In this document: piece after piece, positions 8,834 through 17,764 of the stretch
Position numbering within the stretch: position 1 is the stretch's first letter
Layout: the number at the start of each line of letters is the position of its first letter
From: Paenibacillus sacheonensis
Lineage (GTDB): Bacteria > Bacillota > Bacilli > Paenibacillales > Paenibacillaceae
NCBI RefSeq assembly: GCF_009909195.1
Contig: NZ_JAAAMU010000013.1
Location: forward strand, 1-64,000
Reading direction: 5' to 3'
DNA: 64,000 bases
The notes under the pieces: model-generated
What the model saw: only the letters and a program-made list of their open reading frames with translations
Told to the model about the DNA's origin: nothing
Databases searched by the model: none
Program-made: the position numbers and the translations under genes

Positions 8834-9195
8834 GCTGTCAAGGCTAACAATTCGACATCCAGGTGCTCCGAAATGGCCGTTTTCTTCATGAAAAATCAAT
8901 GAAAACGTACAGCCGCGCCCTTTGCAAACGGATCGGGGGAAGCGGATCGCCCCGAATAAAAAATAAAAAAAAGTAAGTAAGCGAAAAACCATTATAGCAT
9001 TTCCTGCCGCGATTGTGTCGTGACAATAACAGGGACTTTAGCCGCAATCGGGTCAAGCTCGCATTCGTTCAAACAAAAGTTGGATTTTCGGTTGGTGCTT
9101 GGCTGTTCCCTCGAGTACACTTAGGCTTAGTTAAAGGTATCGATCGCTTGGGATAGATTAAAATAGCAATAGTTGAAAGGACGTGACGACACAAC
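8834..9195. other. divergent intergenic region between nrdA and copCD
   Basis: It must hold the nrdA promoter (minus strand) and the copCD promoter (plus strand). An AT-rich stretch occurs near 8955-9000. GAAAGGA near 9176-9182 is the probable copCD ribosome site. No gene is supported here. Confidence 0.5.
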
Positions 9196-10857
9196 ATGTT
9201 GATCGGCCGCAGGTCTATGCAACGAAAACCGGCGTATTTCTTCTTACAAGCTGCGGTGCTCTGCCTATGGGCAAGCTTTCTGCTGTTCGGGGGGGCTTCG
9301 GCAGCCTTCGCGCATTCCGAGCTTGAACGCACCGCGCCGGAACCGAATACCAAATACGAGCAAAGCCCGAGGCTGGTCGAGCTGGGCTTTAATGAAGCAA
9401 TCGAAGCGAAGGTCGGATCCGTCGAGGTGCTCGACGACAAATCGAGGCGGGTGACGGATGCGAAGCCGCAGACGAGCGCCGACCATAAATCGATCTCGCT
9501 GGCGCTGCCCGAGCTTGGCGAAGGCGTCTATACGGTGTCGTATGCGATCATATCGGCAGACGGCCATCCCGTCAGCGGATCGTACGTCTTCGTCGTCGGC
9601 AACCCGCCCGAAGCTGTGGATGCTTCGGCATTCGACCCGCATAAGGAGCTGGGGCACGAAGGACACGGCGCCTCTACGCAGTTGACGACCAATCAGTTCA
9701 TTATCTATGCCGTGCGTTCTTTATACTATGCGGCATTGCTGTGGACGGCAGGGCTGATGCTTTGGCCGCTTCTCACGAGAGGCCGGGGCGTTATCCTGCC
9801 GGGCATTCTGAAAAAGTGGGAGCCGATCGCGCTCCGTACGCTGCTCGTCGCCGTGCTAGTTTATATTTTCGCGCACGCGCGTGAAATTCTGAAGGGCTAT
9901 CCTTCTGGCGATTACGACAAGCTGTTCCTGGAAACGACGGTAGGCAAGGAATGGATCGCGCTGCTCGCGCTGTCGCTGGCCGGTTTTCTATTCGTTCGCA
10001 TGCACCCGATCGCAAGGGCCATATGGGCTGCCGCGATTCTCGCCGTCGAGAGCTGGAGCGGGCATGCCGCCGTATTCTCGCCGAAGTCGGCGTCGGTCCT
10101 GTTCGATTTCGTTCATCTGGCCGCCGGCGCGGTATGGGCAGGCGGCTTGATGCTGCTGCTCGCGCTGTGGCAGAAGGATCGCAAGGAAGCAGGCCGGTTC
10201 GCCGCCTTGTTCTCGCGGGCCGCGCTGCTGTCATTAGTGCTGCTCACCTTATCTGGCGTCGGCATGACGCTGCTGTTCCTGCCGAGCCTGAAATACTTAT
10301 TCTATACTTCATGGGGCACGCTGCTGTTGATCAAGACGGGCCTCGTCGTCCTGGTGCTTGGCGTAGGCGGCGCGCTTCATATGAAAATCCGGAAAGGCGG
10401 TTTGCCGGTGCCTGCGCTGCTGCGCGTGGATGCTTCGCTAATGGCGCTCATTATCGTCGTTGCTGCATTGTTCACGTATATCAGCCCTCTGCCGGCCAAT
10501 AGCCCGGTGACGTATCATCAAATGGGCGACAAGCTGCACGTTTCCCTCAGGGTTACGCCGAACAAAGCGGGCATTAACGAAATCACGCTCAAAGTATGGC
10601 TGCCGGATGCAGTCGGCGCGGCTAAAGCGGTCCAGGTCCGCCTGTTCTCGCAGGACCGCAAGGAGCTCGGGCCGATCGAAGTGCCGCTCCAAACGTACGA
10701 GGATACGGAGCTCACGGACTTCGACGGCTTCGTGAAATCCGCCTACAAGGCGGAAGGTCCGTTCATTCCGTTCGCCGGCCGCTGGCAGGCGGAGATCCGA
10801 GTTAGGGATAAGGACGACAACGAGACGGTACAGAAAGTGGATTTCCGCAACTATTAG
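9196..10857 (+). CDS. CopC-CopD fusion copper protein (YcnJ type)
   Basis: A 553-residue membrane protein. A signal peptide ends at AAFA, leaving a mature N-terminal His (HSELERTAPEPN), the copper ligand of CopC domains; a second His lies in SADGHPVSGSY. The CopC domain (~41-135) is followed by a His-rich link (GHEGHG), eight or so membrane helices of the CopD domain (~165-435), and an extracellular beta-rich C-terminal domain of YtkA type (~445-553). B. subtilis YcnJ has this architecture and imports copper. It is followed by a two-component system and a YcnI-like protein, so the cluster resembles ycnKJI with another regulator. The start at 9196 is plausible; 9217 is an in-frame alternative. 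Confidence 0.88.
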   Translation: MLIGRRSMQRKPAYFFLQAAVLCLWASFLLFGGASAAFAHSELERTAPEPNTKYEQSPRLVELGFNEAIEAKVGSVEVLDDKSRRVTDAKPQTSADHKSISLALPELGEGVYTVSYAIISADGHPVSGSYVFVVGNPPEAVDASAFDPHKELGHEGHGASTQLTTNQFIIYAVRSLYYAALLWTAGLMLWPLLTRGRGVILPGILKKWEPIALRTLLVAVLVYIFAHAREILKGYPSGDYDKLFLETTVGKEWIALLALSLAGFLFVRMHPIARAIWAAAILAVESWSGHAAVFSPKSASVLFDFVHLAAGAVWAGGLMLLLALWQKDRKEAGRFAALFSRAALLSLVLLTLSGVGMTLLFLPSLKYLFYTSWGTLLLIKTGLVVLVLGVGGALHMKIRKGGLPVPALLRVDASLMALIIVVAALFTYISPLPANSPVTYHQMGDKLHVSLRVTPNKAGINEITLKVWLPDAVGAAKAVQVRLFSQDRKELGPIEVPLQTYEDTELTDFDGFVKSAYKAEGPFIPFAGRWQAEIRVRDKDDNETVQKVDFRNY

Positions 10858-10865
10858 CTCAGGCT

Positions 10866-11120
10866 TGCAAAGCGGCTGAATGCTGCATTCCCGTCTCTCA
10901 GCACGAAGAAGCTGGCGAAAGCTGCATTCCCCGACCTCCGTCGGTGAACGCAAACCAATCGCCTTAAGCAAACCAATAAGCTCAGCGGATGCTTACGAAG
11001 CGGCTGAATGCTGCATTTCCGTCTCGCGCCGGCAACGCAAACCAATCAGCTCAGCGGATGCTTACGAAGCGGCTGAATGCTGCATTTCCGTCTCGCGCCG
11101 GCAACGCAAACCAATCAGCT
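10866..11120 (+). repeat. extragenic repeat array with a perfect 69-bp tandem duplication
   Basis: Directly after the copCD stop. Positions 10981-11049 and 11050-11118 are identical 69-base units. Each contains GAATGCTGCATTTCC and, about 20 bases on, GCAAACCAATCAGCTC. Two more diverged copies precede them (10883-10965; one holds the small stem CCGAC-ctcc-GTCGG). The same core recurs at 23275-23406. The last unit ends where the ribosome site of the histidine kinase begins (CTCAGGAGGG). Confidence 0.9.
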
Positions 11121-11134
11121 CAGGAGGGCAGAGC

Positions 11135-12001
11135 ATGACGTACAAGCGCATCAAATGGCTCATATTATGGACGCCGACCTTGACGGTCGCCCTGTGGGAA
11201 TACTTGCGCCATACGCTGCTGCTGCCCTACTTGTCGATGGGACTCGGCAACGCGTTGACCCCCCTGATCGTCATTACGGTGACGGCCACGCTGCTGCTCA
11301 AGCTCTTTCGAATGTTGGAGGATACCCAGGAAACGCTGCAGCAGTCCAAGGCGGCCGAGGCGGCCTTCATGGAACGGGAGCAGCTGGCGCGGGAGCTGCA
11401 CGACGGCATCTCGCAGTCGCTGTTCCTGTTGTCCGTGAAGCTGGATAAGCTGGAGCAGGCCCGGGATCCCGAGCTTGTCGCGGATACGGCGCAACAGCTG
11501 CGCAGGACGGTCAAGCATGTCTACGAGGACGTGCGCCAATCCATCGCAAGCTTGCGAAGCGAGCCGTCCAAGACCGACGTGCAGTGGATGCAGGCGGTGC
11601 GCGACATGGCTGCGGAGTTGTCGCTTGGGGGATTGCACGTCGAGCTTGACTGGCGGCTGACGGATGCCAAGCTGACGGGCAAAGAGAAGGTGGAATTGCT
11701 CGCCATCGTGCGGGAAGCGATGCTCAACGTGCAGAAGCATGCAGGGGCTTCCCGCTTGGTCGTGCGCGCCGTGACGGGAAACGACGGGGACGAGGCATCG
11801 TTTCGCTGCACGGTCCGCGACGACGGCGTCGGCGCAGAGCCGGAGCAGCTGATGGCGAAGGGCCGTTACGGCGTTCGCATGATGCAGGGCAGGGCGGACG
11901 CTATGGGCTGGCAATTTAGCGTGCGCAGCGTCGGCTCGGCAGAAGAGCGCGATGGTTCATCGGGCGGCGGCACGATCGTAGAAGTCTTGAAGGGAGGATG
12001 A
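11135..12001 (+). CDS. NarL/LiaS-type sensor histidine kinase
   Basis: A 288-residue membrane kinase. Two N-terminal hydrophobic segments (~7-32 and ~40-58) enclose a very short external loop, so it is probably an intramembrane-sensing type. The HisKA_3 box QLARELHDGISQS places the phospho-His at residue 89. The ATPase domain shows EAMLNVQKHA (N box) and RDDGVGAE (G1). GGAGGG at 11123-11128 sets the start. The open frame runs upstream through the repeat array, but that extension lacks a start signal. It overlaps or abuts the response regulator; the copper genes on both sides suggest it controls copper handling, which is inference. Confidence 0.88.
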   Translation: MTYKRIKWLILWTPTLTVALWEYLRHTLLLPYLSMGLGNALTPLIVITVTATLLLKLFRMLEDTQETLQQSKAAEAAFMEREQLARELHDGISQSLFLLSVKLDKLEQARDPELVADTAQQLRRTVKHVYEDVRQSIASLRSEPSKTDVQWMQAVRDMAAELSLGGLHVELDWRLTDAKLTGKEKVELLAIVREAMLNVQKHAGASRLVVRAVTGNDGDEASFRCTVRDDGVGAEPEQLMAKGRYGVRMMQGRADAMGWQFSVRSVGSAEERDGSSGGGTIVEVLKGG

Positions 12002-12006
12002 CGGCA

Positions 12007-12720
12007 ATGGGCGGAATCGGGACGGTCAGAGTGCTGTTGGCGGACGATCATCCGCATGGACGGGAAGGGATGCGCGACATCCTGGGCGGCGCAGCGGAGT
12101 TCGAGATCGTGGGAGAAGCCGCGAACGGCGAGCAGGCGGTCATGTTGGCGGCCGATCTGGCCCCCGATCTGGTGCTGATGGATATCAACATGCCCGTTAT
12201 GACGGGCTTGGAGGCGACCGCGCTCATTAAATCCATCGATCCGCGTATCAAAATCATCATGGTGACGGTTTCCGACGATATTACGGACCTGTTCGAATCC
12301 ATCAAGCGGGGCGCCCAGGGCTATCTGCTGAAGAATCTGTCGCCTTCGTCCTGGCTGGAATATTTGCGGGCCGTGGCATTGGATGAAGCGCCGCTGTCCA
12401 AGGAGCTTGCCTTCCGCATGCTTCAGGAATTCAACGGCGGCAGCGGCGCCGGCAAGGAACTGAGTCCTGGAGGCCAAGCGGCGGCGAGGAACAAAAGCCA
12501 GGCGGGATCAGAAACGTTCCATACCGCGCTGACGCAGCGCGAACGCGAAGTGCTGGAGCAGGTCGCCTTGGGCGGCTCCAATAAGCAGATCGCCGAGAAC
12601 TTCGGACTCTCCGAGCATACGGTCAAGAACCATTTGAAGAACATCTTGCAGAAGCTCCATCTCGATAACCGGGTTCAGCTGACCCGTTACGCGCTGGAGA
12701 AAGGGCTCGTGAAAGACTGA
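12007..12720 (+). CDS. NarL/LuxR-family response regulator
   Basis: A 237-residue regulator with a receiver domain (LLADDH acidic pocket, phospho-Asp near residue 59 in LVLMDINMP, Thr/Lys switch residues in MVTVSD and GYLLKN). A Gly/Ser-rich linker leads to a LuxR-type helix-turn-helix (LTQREREVLEQVALG then IAENFGLSEHTVKNHLKNI). GAAGGGAGG abuts the ATG at 11998 with no spacing, so the ATG at 12007 (nine bases later) is the better start. It partners with the kinase just upstream. Confidence 0.92.
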   Translation: MGGIGTVRVLLADDHPHGREGMRDILGGAAEFEIVGEAANGEQAVMLAADLAPDLVLMDINMPVMTGLEATALIKSIDPRIKIIMVTVSDDITDLFESIKRGAQGYLLKNLSPSSWLEYLRAVALDEAPLSKELAFRMLQEFNGGSGAGKELSPGGQAAARNKSQAGSETFHTALTQREREVLEQVALGGSNKQIAENFGLSEHTVKNHLKNILQKLHLDNRVQLTRYALEKGLVKD

Positions 12721-12878
12721 GCGGCATGCGCCTTCTCCGCCGGGACACGAATTCGTAACATTCGCATAGCTCGTTCGAGTCATGCCGTCCGGATGGGACT
12801 TAAGGTATACTCGCTCATAGATAAACGAATGAGGCGAAGCAGATGAAGATCATTTGCTTACGAGGAGGATGTAACCAG

Positions 12879-13541
12879 ATGTTGAAACGGTTGAAGAAAA
12901 TGTCCATTTTGGGAGCGGCGGTGTTGTCGCTGTTCCTGTTCGCTTCGATGGCAAGCGCGCATGTAACCGTGCAGCCGAAGCAGACGACGCAAGGCACTTA
13001 CGAAGTATTCTCGGTGCGCGTGCCGAGCGAGAGCGAGAACGTGACGACGACGAGCGTGAAGGTCACCGTGCCGGACGGCGTCGCGGTCAGCCGCGTGGAA
13101 CCGAAGGCAGGCTGGAAATACGAGCTGGAGTTCGCGGCCGACACGAAAGCGATCAAGTCCATCACGTGGACGGCGGAAGGCAGCGGCCTGTCGCAGACGG
13201 AATTCACGGATTTCCGTATTTCCGGCAAAGTGGCGGACGATGCGACGGAGCTGACATGGAAAGCTTACCAAACCTACAGCGACAAGTCGGTCGTAGAATG
13301 GGTCGGCGCGGACGGGTCGGATCATCCGGCATCCGTGACGACGGTAGCGGCGGGTGCGGCTGATGGCGACGGACACGGCGCGCCGGCCGCGGCTGGAGAT
13401 GGCGCGGCGGCGGATTCGCACGATGCGTCAGGCGGCGACGGGAGCAGCACGAAAGAGAACGTTACTTTGGGCTTGGCGATCGCGGCAGTCGTCCTAGGCG
13501 CGCTCGCGCTTATCGCCGCGCTTGCCCGCAAGAAGCGCTAA
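12879..13541 (+). CDS. ycnI: YcnI-family (DUF1775) copper-binding membrane-anchored protein
   Basis: A 220-residue exported protein. The signal peptide ends at MASA, leaving His as the mature first residue (HVTVQPKQTT); with the conserved Trp of SITWTAEG this forms the mononuclear copper site known from B. subtilis YcnI. The DUF1775 domain spans ~26-155. A Gly/Ala/Asp/His-rich linker follows, then a C-terminal membrane helix (LGLAIAAVVLGALALIAAL) ending in ARKKR. CGAGGAGG at 12861-12868 supports the ATG at 12879. It completes a copper cluster with copCD and the two-component pair. Confidence 0.88.
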   Translation: MLKRLKKMSILGAAVLSLFLFASMASAHVTVQPKQTTQGTYEVFSVRVPSESENVTTTSVKVTVPDGVAVSRVEPKAGWKYELEFAADTKAIKSITWTAEGSGLSQTEFTDFRISGKVADDATELTWKAYQTYSDKSVVEWVGADGSDHPASVTTVAAGAADGDGHGAPAAAGDGAAADSHDASGGDGSSTKENVTLGLAIAAVVLGALALIAALARKKR

Positions 13542-13654
13542 ACGTAACTCGAGGCTCAAAGGACGGCGAGGCGCAAGTTGCATCCCGCGGAGGCGCGAAG
13601 TTCGGAGAGAACGATGCATGCGGACGGCATTTGTCGAAAGACTCCGGAGCAGAC

Positions 13655-13684
13655 TTGCGAAGAGAGCTGGAAATTTCGTATACT
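13655..13684 (+). promoter_or_regulatory. sigma-A promoter of the pheST T-box transcript
   Basis: TTGCGA (-35, 13655-13660) and TATACT (-10, 13679-13684) are 18 bases apart. Transcription would start near 13691, just before the T-box leader. Confidence 0.7.
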
Positions 13685-13699
13685 AGATCCATATACGCC

Positions 13700-13979
13700 A
13701 ATGCAATGAGGAAGAAGAGTACGCAGTGCTTTCTTAACAGGGAGAAGACGCCGTCAGACTGAGAGCGTCTTTAGGAAATCAGGCTGCCGAAGTTCGCTTC
13801 CGAGCAGGCTTCTGAACGGGTGCGGCCACAGCGCTGCATGAGGTAGGGAGCACCGGTCGTCCGGCCGATATCCGGAATGATGAGGAATTGCTCGTGGGCT
13901 TCGTTCATGGCCGGGCAATTTGAATTAGGGTGGTAACACGGTTCTTTCGTCCCTTACGGGGAGAGAGGACCGTTTTTTT
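13700..13979 (+). promoter_or_regulatory. T-box riboswitch (tRNA-Phe responsive, by context)
   Basis: The leader ends with the conserved T-box AATTAGGGTGGTAACACG (13923-13940), whose core pairs with uncharged tRNA acceptor ends. It is directly followed by a terminator hairpin and then pheS. A long stem I region starts near GAGGAAGAAGAGTACG (13708). A TTC triplet in GAAGTTCGCTTCC (about 13788-13800) is a candidate Phe specifier, but I could not fold stem I with certainty. Low charged tRNA-Phe should favour antitermination. Confidence 0.85.
13939..13979 (+). terminator. T-box regulated terminator
   Basis: CGGTTCTTTCGTCCC pairs with GGGGAGAGAGGACCG across TTAC and is followed by seven Ts. Its 5' arm overlaps the T-box sequence, as needed for mutually exclusive antiterminator formation. 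Confidence 0.88.
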
Positions 13980-13999
13980 ATTTTCGCAGAAGGGGCTGA

Positions 14000-15037
14000 A
14001 TGGTAATGAAAGAGCGTTTGGAAGCACTGCGCGCCGAGGCGCTGCAGGAGCTGCAGGGAGTCGCCGGTCCGCAGCAGCTGAACGACCTGCGGGTCAAATA
14101 TTTGGGCAAAAAAGGCGCGCTGACGGAAATTCTCCGCGGCATGGGAAGCTTGAGCGCCGAGGAGCGTCCGGTCATCGGACAGGTCGGCAACGAGGTGCGC
14201 GCCGCCATCGAAGAAGTCATCGAGACGAAACAGGCCGCGTTCCAGCAGGCCGAGACGGAGAACCGCCTCCGCGCGGAAACGATCGATGTCACGCTGCCTG
14301 GCAAGAAGCTCGCTGCCGGCGCGGTTCACCCGCTGAACAAGGTCGCGCAGGAAATCGAGGATGCGTTCATCGGCATGGGTTATTCCATCGCGGAAGGACC
14401 GGAGGTCGAGACGGACTTCTTCAACTTCGAGGCGCTGAACCTGCCGAAGAACCACCCGGCGCGCGATATGCAGGATTCCTTCTACGTAACGGACGAGATC
14501 CTCATGCGAACGCATACTTCGCCGGTACAGGTCCGGACGATGAAGGCGATGAACGGCAAGCCGGTGAAGGTCATTTGCCCGGGTAAAGTGTACCGCCGCG
14601 ACGATGACGACGCGACGCATTCGTTCCAGTTCAACCAAATCGAAGGCCTCGTCATCGGACCGAACATCCGAATGAGCGACCTCAAAGGCACGCTGCTGCA
14701 GTTCGTGCAGCTGATGTACGGCAAGCAGGCGCAAATCCGTCTGCGGCCGAGCTTCTTCCCGTTCACGGAGCCGAGCGCGGAAGTGGACGTGACCTGCGTG
14801 AAATGCGGCGGCCACGGCTGCCGGATGTGCAAGCATACCGGCTGGATCGAAATCCTCGGCTGCGGCATGGTGCACCCTCGCGTGCTCGAGATGGGCGGCT
14901 ACGATCCGAACGAAGTCAGCGGTTTCGCGTTCGGCATGGGCGTCGAGCGGATCGCGATCTTGAAATACGGCATTGACGACATTCGTCATTTCTATACGAA
15001 CGACCTGCGCTTCCTGAGCCAGTTTGTCCGAATGTGA
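14000..15037 (+). CDS. pheS: phenylalanyl-tRNA synthetase alpha subunit
   Basis: The 345-residue catalytic subunit of the alpha2beta2 enzyme charging tRNA-Phe. An N-terminal coiled arm (~1-85) precedes the class II core with motif 2 ([19 protein letters not shown]) and motif 3 ([17 protein letters not shown]). A CxxC-like cluster ([16 protein letters not shown]) is typical of Bacillota PheS. AGAAGGGG at 13988-13995 precedes two possible ATGs, 14000 and 14006. pheT follows 16 bases later. Confidence 0.97.
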   Translation: MVMKERLEALRAEALQELQGVAGPQQLNDLRVKYLGKKGALTEILRGMGSLSAEERPVIGQVGNEVRAAIEEVIETKQAAFQQAETENRLRAETIDVTLPGKKLAAGAVHPLNKVAQEIEDAFIGMGYSIAEGPEVETDFFNFEALNLPKNHPARDMQDSFYVTDEILMRTHTSPVQVRTMKAMNGKPVKVICPGKVYRRDDDDATHSFQFNQIEGLVIGPNIRMSDLKGTLLQFVQLMYGKQAQIRLRPSFFPFTEPSAEVDVTCVKCGGHGCRMCKHTGWIEILGCGMVHPRVLEMGGYDPNEVSGFAFGMGVERIAILKYGIDDIRHFYTNDLRFLSQFVRM

Positions 15038-15053
15038 GAGGGAGGCATATACG

Positions 15054-17498
15054 ATGAACGTATCTTATAAATGGTTGAGTCAATATATCGATTTGGACGG
15101 CTACACGGGCAAGCAGCTGGCCGAGCTGATGACGAGCGGCGGCATCGAGATCGACGTGGTCGAGTCCCGCAACAAAGGCGTGACCGGCGTCGTCGTCGGC
15201 CGCGTGCTGACGAAGGAAAAGCACCCCGACGCGGATAAGCTGAACGTGTGCACGGTAGACGTCGGCGGTCCGGAAGCGCTGCAGATCGTCTGCGGCGCGA
15301 AGAACGTAGACGCGGGCCAACTCGTTCCCGTTGCGACGATCGGCGCGGTGCTGCCCGGCGACTTCGCGATCAAGAAGGCGAAGCTGCGCGGCGTGGAGTC
15401 CCAAGGCATGATCTGCTCCGCGAAGGAATTGGGCTTGAACGACAAGCTGCTGCCGAAAGAACTGCAGGAAGGCATTCTCGTGCTGCCGGATAACACCGCG
15501 GTCGGCGCATCCATTCTGGATGTGCTCGGCATCGACGATGAAGTGCTGGAGCTCGATTTGACGCCGAACCGTTCGGACTGTCTCAGCATGCTGGGCGTCG
15601 CTTACGAAGTGGGCGCATTGACCGGCCGCGCGGTGAAGCTGCCTGACACGCGGATCAGCGATTCTTCGGAGCAGGCTTCCGCCCATGCGTCGGTCCGGAT
15701 CGAAGCGAAGGAACAATGCGCGCACTATGCCGCGCGGTACATCAAGGGCGTTAACGTCGGCCCATCGCCGCTCTGGCTGCAGAACCGTCTCATGGCTGCG
15801 GGCATCCGTCCGATCAGCAATGTCGTGGATATCACGAACTTCGTCATGCTGGAATACGGTCAGCCGCTGCACGCGTTCGACGCCGATCGCATTCCGGAAG
15901 GCCGCATCGTCGTACGCTTGGCGAACGAGGGCGAGACGATGAGGACGCTGGACGGGCAGGAACGAAAGCTGGAGCCGCATATGCTGGTCATCACGAACGG
16001 CGAGTCGCCGCTGGCGCTTGCTGGGGTCATGGGCGGGGCAGATTCCGAAGTAACGGCTTCGACGGTGAACATTTTGCTCGAATCCGCGCGTTTCGAAGGC
16101 GGCACGGTTCGCAAGACGTCCCGTCAAGTCGGCCTGCGTTCGGAATCCAGCGTGCGCTTCGAGAAAGGCGTCGACCCTGCGAGAATCATTCCTGCGCTGG
16201 ACCGCGCGGCAGCGCTGATGGCGGAGTATGCCGGCGGTCACGTGCTCGACGGCATCGTGGAAGAAATCTCGGAACCGGCCGAGCAAACGGTCGTTACGGT
16301 CTCGATCGCCAAGATTAACCGCTACCTTGGAACGGAGCTTTCGAAGCTGGAGCTGGAGACGATTTTCAGCCGCCTGCAATTCCCGTTTCAATTATCCGGC
16401 GATGGGGTATTTACCGTAAATGTGCCGACAAGACGCGGCGATATTACCCGCGACGTCGACTTGATCGAAGAAGCGGCCCGCTTGCACGGCTATGACAACA
16501 TCCCGACGACGGCTATCGAAGGTGCCGCGACACCGGGCGCGTTGACCAAGCCGCAGGCGATTCGCCGCGAGCTGCGCAAGCGTCTCACGGATGCCGGGCT
16601 GCATGAAGTGATCAGCTATTCGTTCACGCATCCGGACCGCACGAAGCTGTTCCCTGCACTGAACGGCGCCGGCATACTTCCGGTTCGCCTGGCGCTTCCG
16701 ATGAGCGAGGATCGCAGCGTGCTTCGCACGAGCCTGCTTCCGCAGCTCCTCGAGACGGCAGCGTACAACCGCAATCGCAAGAACGACGATGCCGCGATTT
16801 TCGAGATCGGCAGCGTCTTCCATACGGACGAAGAAACGTTGACGCGTCTCCCGCATGAGAAGCACCGCTTGGCTATACTGCTGTCCGGCAGCCGGAGCCG
16901 CGCGGAATGGAATCGCAAAGCGGAAGCGTACGATTTCTACGACCTGAAGGGAATCGTCGAAACGCTGGCCGACGTGCTCGGCGTGAACGGATCCATCGGC
17001 TATGAAGCCGCGCAGCCGGAGCATATGCATCCCGGCCGTACGGCAGCTATCGTACTGCAAAGCGAACGCGGTCCGGTAACGATCGGTTATTTGGGCCAAC
17101 TGCATCCGGGCGTTCAAATCGACCACGATCTCGCCGATACGTACGTGCTCGAAGTCGAGCTGGCGCCCCTGTACGAAGCGGCCGATTCCGCGATCGTCTA
17201 CAAGGCGCTGCCGCGTTACCCGGCCATGGAACGGGATATCGCCGTCGTGCTGAATCGCGGGGTGGAAGCAGGCAAGCTGATCGAGGCTGCCGCCAAGACC
17301 GCAGGCGAACTTCTGGAGTCGATTCGCATCTTCGACATCTTCACCGGCGAGAAGCTTGGCGCGGATAAGAAGAGCGTTGCGTTGTCGCTCGTATACCGGC
17401 ATGCGGAGCGTACGCTGACGGACGAAGAAGTGACGGAAGTTCACGGCAAGGTCGTCGATAAATTAGAACAATCTTTTGAAGCAGAATTGCGTAAATAG
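15054..17498 (+). CDS. pheT: phenylalanyl-tRNA synthetase beta subunit
   Basis: An 814-residue subunit of PheRS. Domains in order: EMAP-type tRNA-binding domain (~40-150, VVVGRVL, HPDADKLNVC), B3/4 editing domain (~210-390), B5 domain (~400-480) and C-terminal anticodon-binding FDX-ACB domain (~720-813, PRYPAMERDIAVVL). MNVSYKWLSQYIDL is the usual N terminus. GAGGGAGG at 15038-15045 sets the start at 15054. It is co-transcribed with pheS under T-box control and ended by a terminator just downstream. Confidence 0.97.
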   Translation: MNVSYKWLSQYIDLDGYTGKQLAELMTSGGIEIDVVESRNKGVTGVVVGRVLTKEKHPDADKLNVCTVDVGGPEALQIVCGAKNVDAGQLVPVATIGAVLPGDFAIKKAKLRGVESQGMICSAKELGLNDKLLPKELQEGILVLPDNTAVGASILDVLGIDDEVLELDLTPNRSDCLSMLGVAYEVGALTGRAVKLPDTRISDSSEQASAHASVRIEAKEQCAHYAARYIKGVNVGPSPLWLQNRLMAAGIRPISNVVDITNFVMLEYGQPLHAFDADRIPEGRIVVRLANEGETMRTLDGQERKLEPHMLVITNGESPLALAGVMGGADSEVTASTVNILLESARFEGGTVRKTSRQVGLRSESSVRFEKGVDPARIIPALDRAAALMAEYAGGHVLDGIVEEISEPAEQTVVTVSIAKINRYLGTELSKLELETIFSRLQFPFQLSGDGVFTVNVPTRRGDITRDVDLIEEAARLHGYDNIPTTAIEGAATPGALTKPQAIRRELRKRLTDAGLHEVISYSFTHPDRTKLFPALNGAGILPVRLALPMSEDRSVLRTSLLPQLLETAAYNRNRKNDDAAIFEIGSVFHTDEETLTRLPHEKHRLAILLSGSRSRAEWNRKAEAYDFYDLKGIVETLADVLGVNGSIGYEAAQPEHMHPGRTAAIVLQSERGPVTIGYLGQLHPGVQIDHDLADTYVLEVELAPLYEAADSAIVYKALPRYPAMERDIAVVLNRGVEAGKLIEAAAKTAGELLESIRIFDIFTGEKLGADKKSVALSLVYRHAERTLTDEEVTEVHGKVVDKLEQSFEAELRK

Positions 17499-17513
17499 GC
17501 AGGAGATGCCCTT

Positions 17514-17566
17514 AGCCGCATCGAATTAGTTCCTTGCGAACGAATCTCGATGCGGCTTTGTTTTAT
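17514..17566 (+). terminator. intrinsic terminator after pheT
   Basis: AGCCGCATCGA pairs with TCGATGCGGCT and is followed by TTGTTTTATTT. The loop is about 22 bases and includes a small inner pairing (TTCCTTGCGAACGAA). Confidence 0.85.
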
Positions 17567-17764
17567 TTGGGCCAGGCTGGATTGGTTAAAGGCCGGAGCT
17601 GCCGCAATGTAAGCGTTCGCGACAACGAGTATTCGGTTCAGGTTTGCGCCAGGGAAATACGCAGCAAGAGTTAACGGAAACTGACGACAACAGAAGATCT
17701 GAACGTGATGAATGTCGAAAAGGGATTATGAAATTTTCACCCGGAACAATAGGAGGATACCCTC

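Noticed and set aside
10880-11134. N-terminal extension of the histidine kinase through the repeat array
   Set aside because: The 69-base period keeps the frame open by chance (23 codons). There is a clear ribosome site and ATG at 11135, and the extension encodes only repeats.
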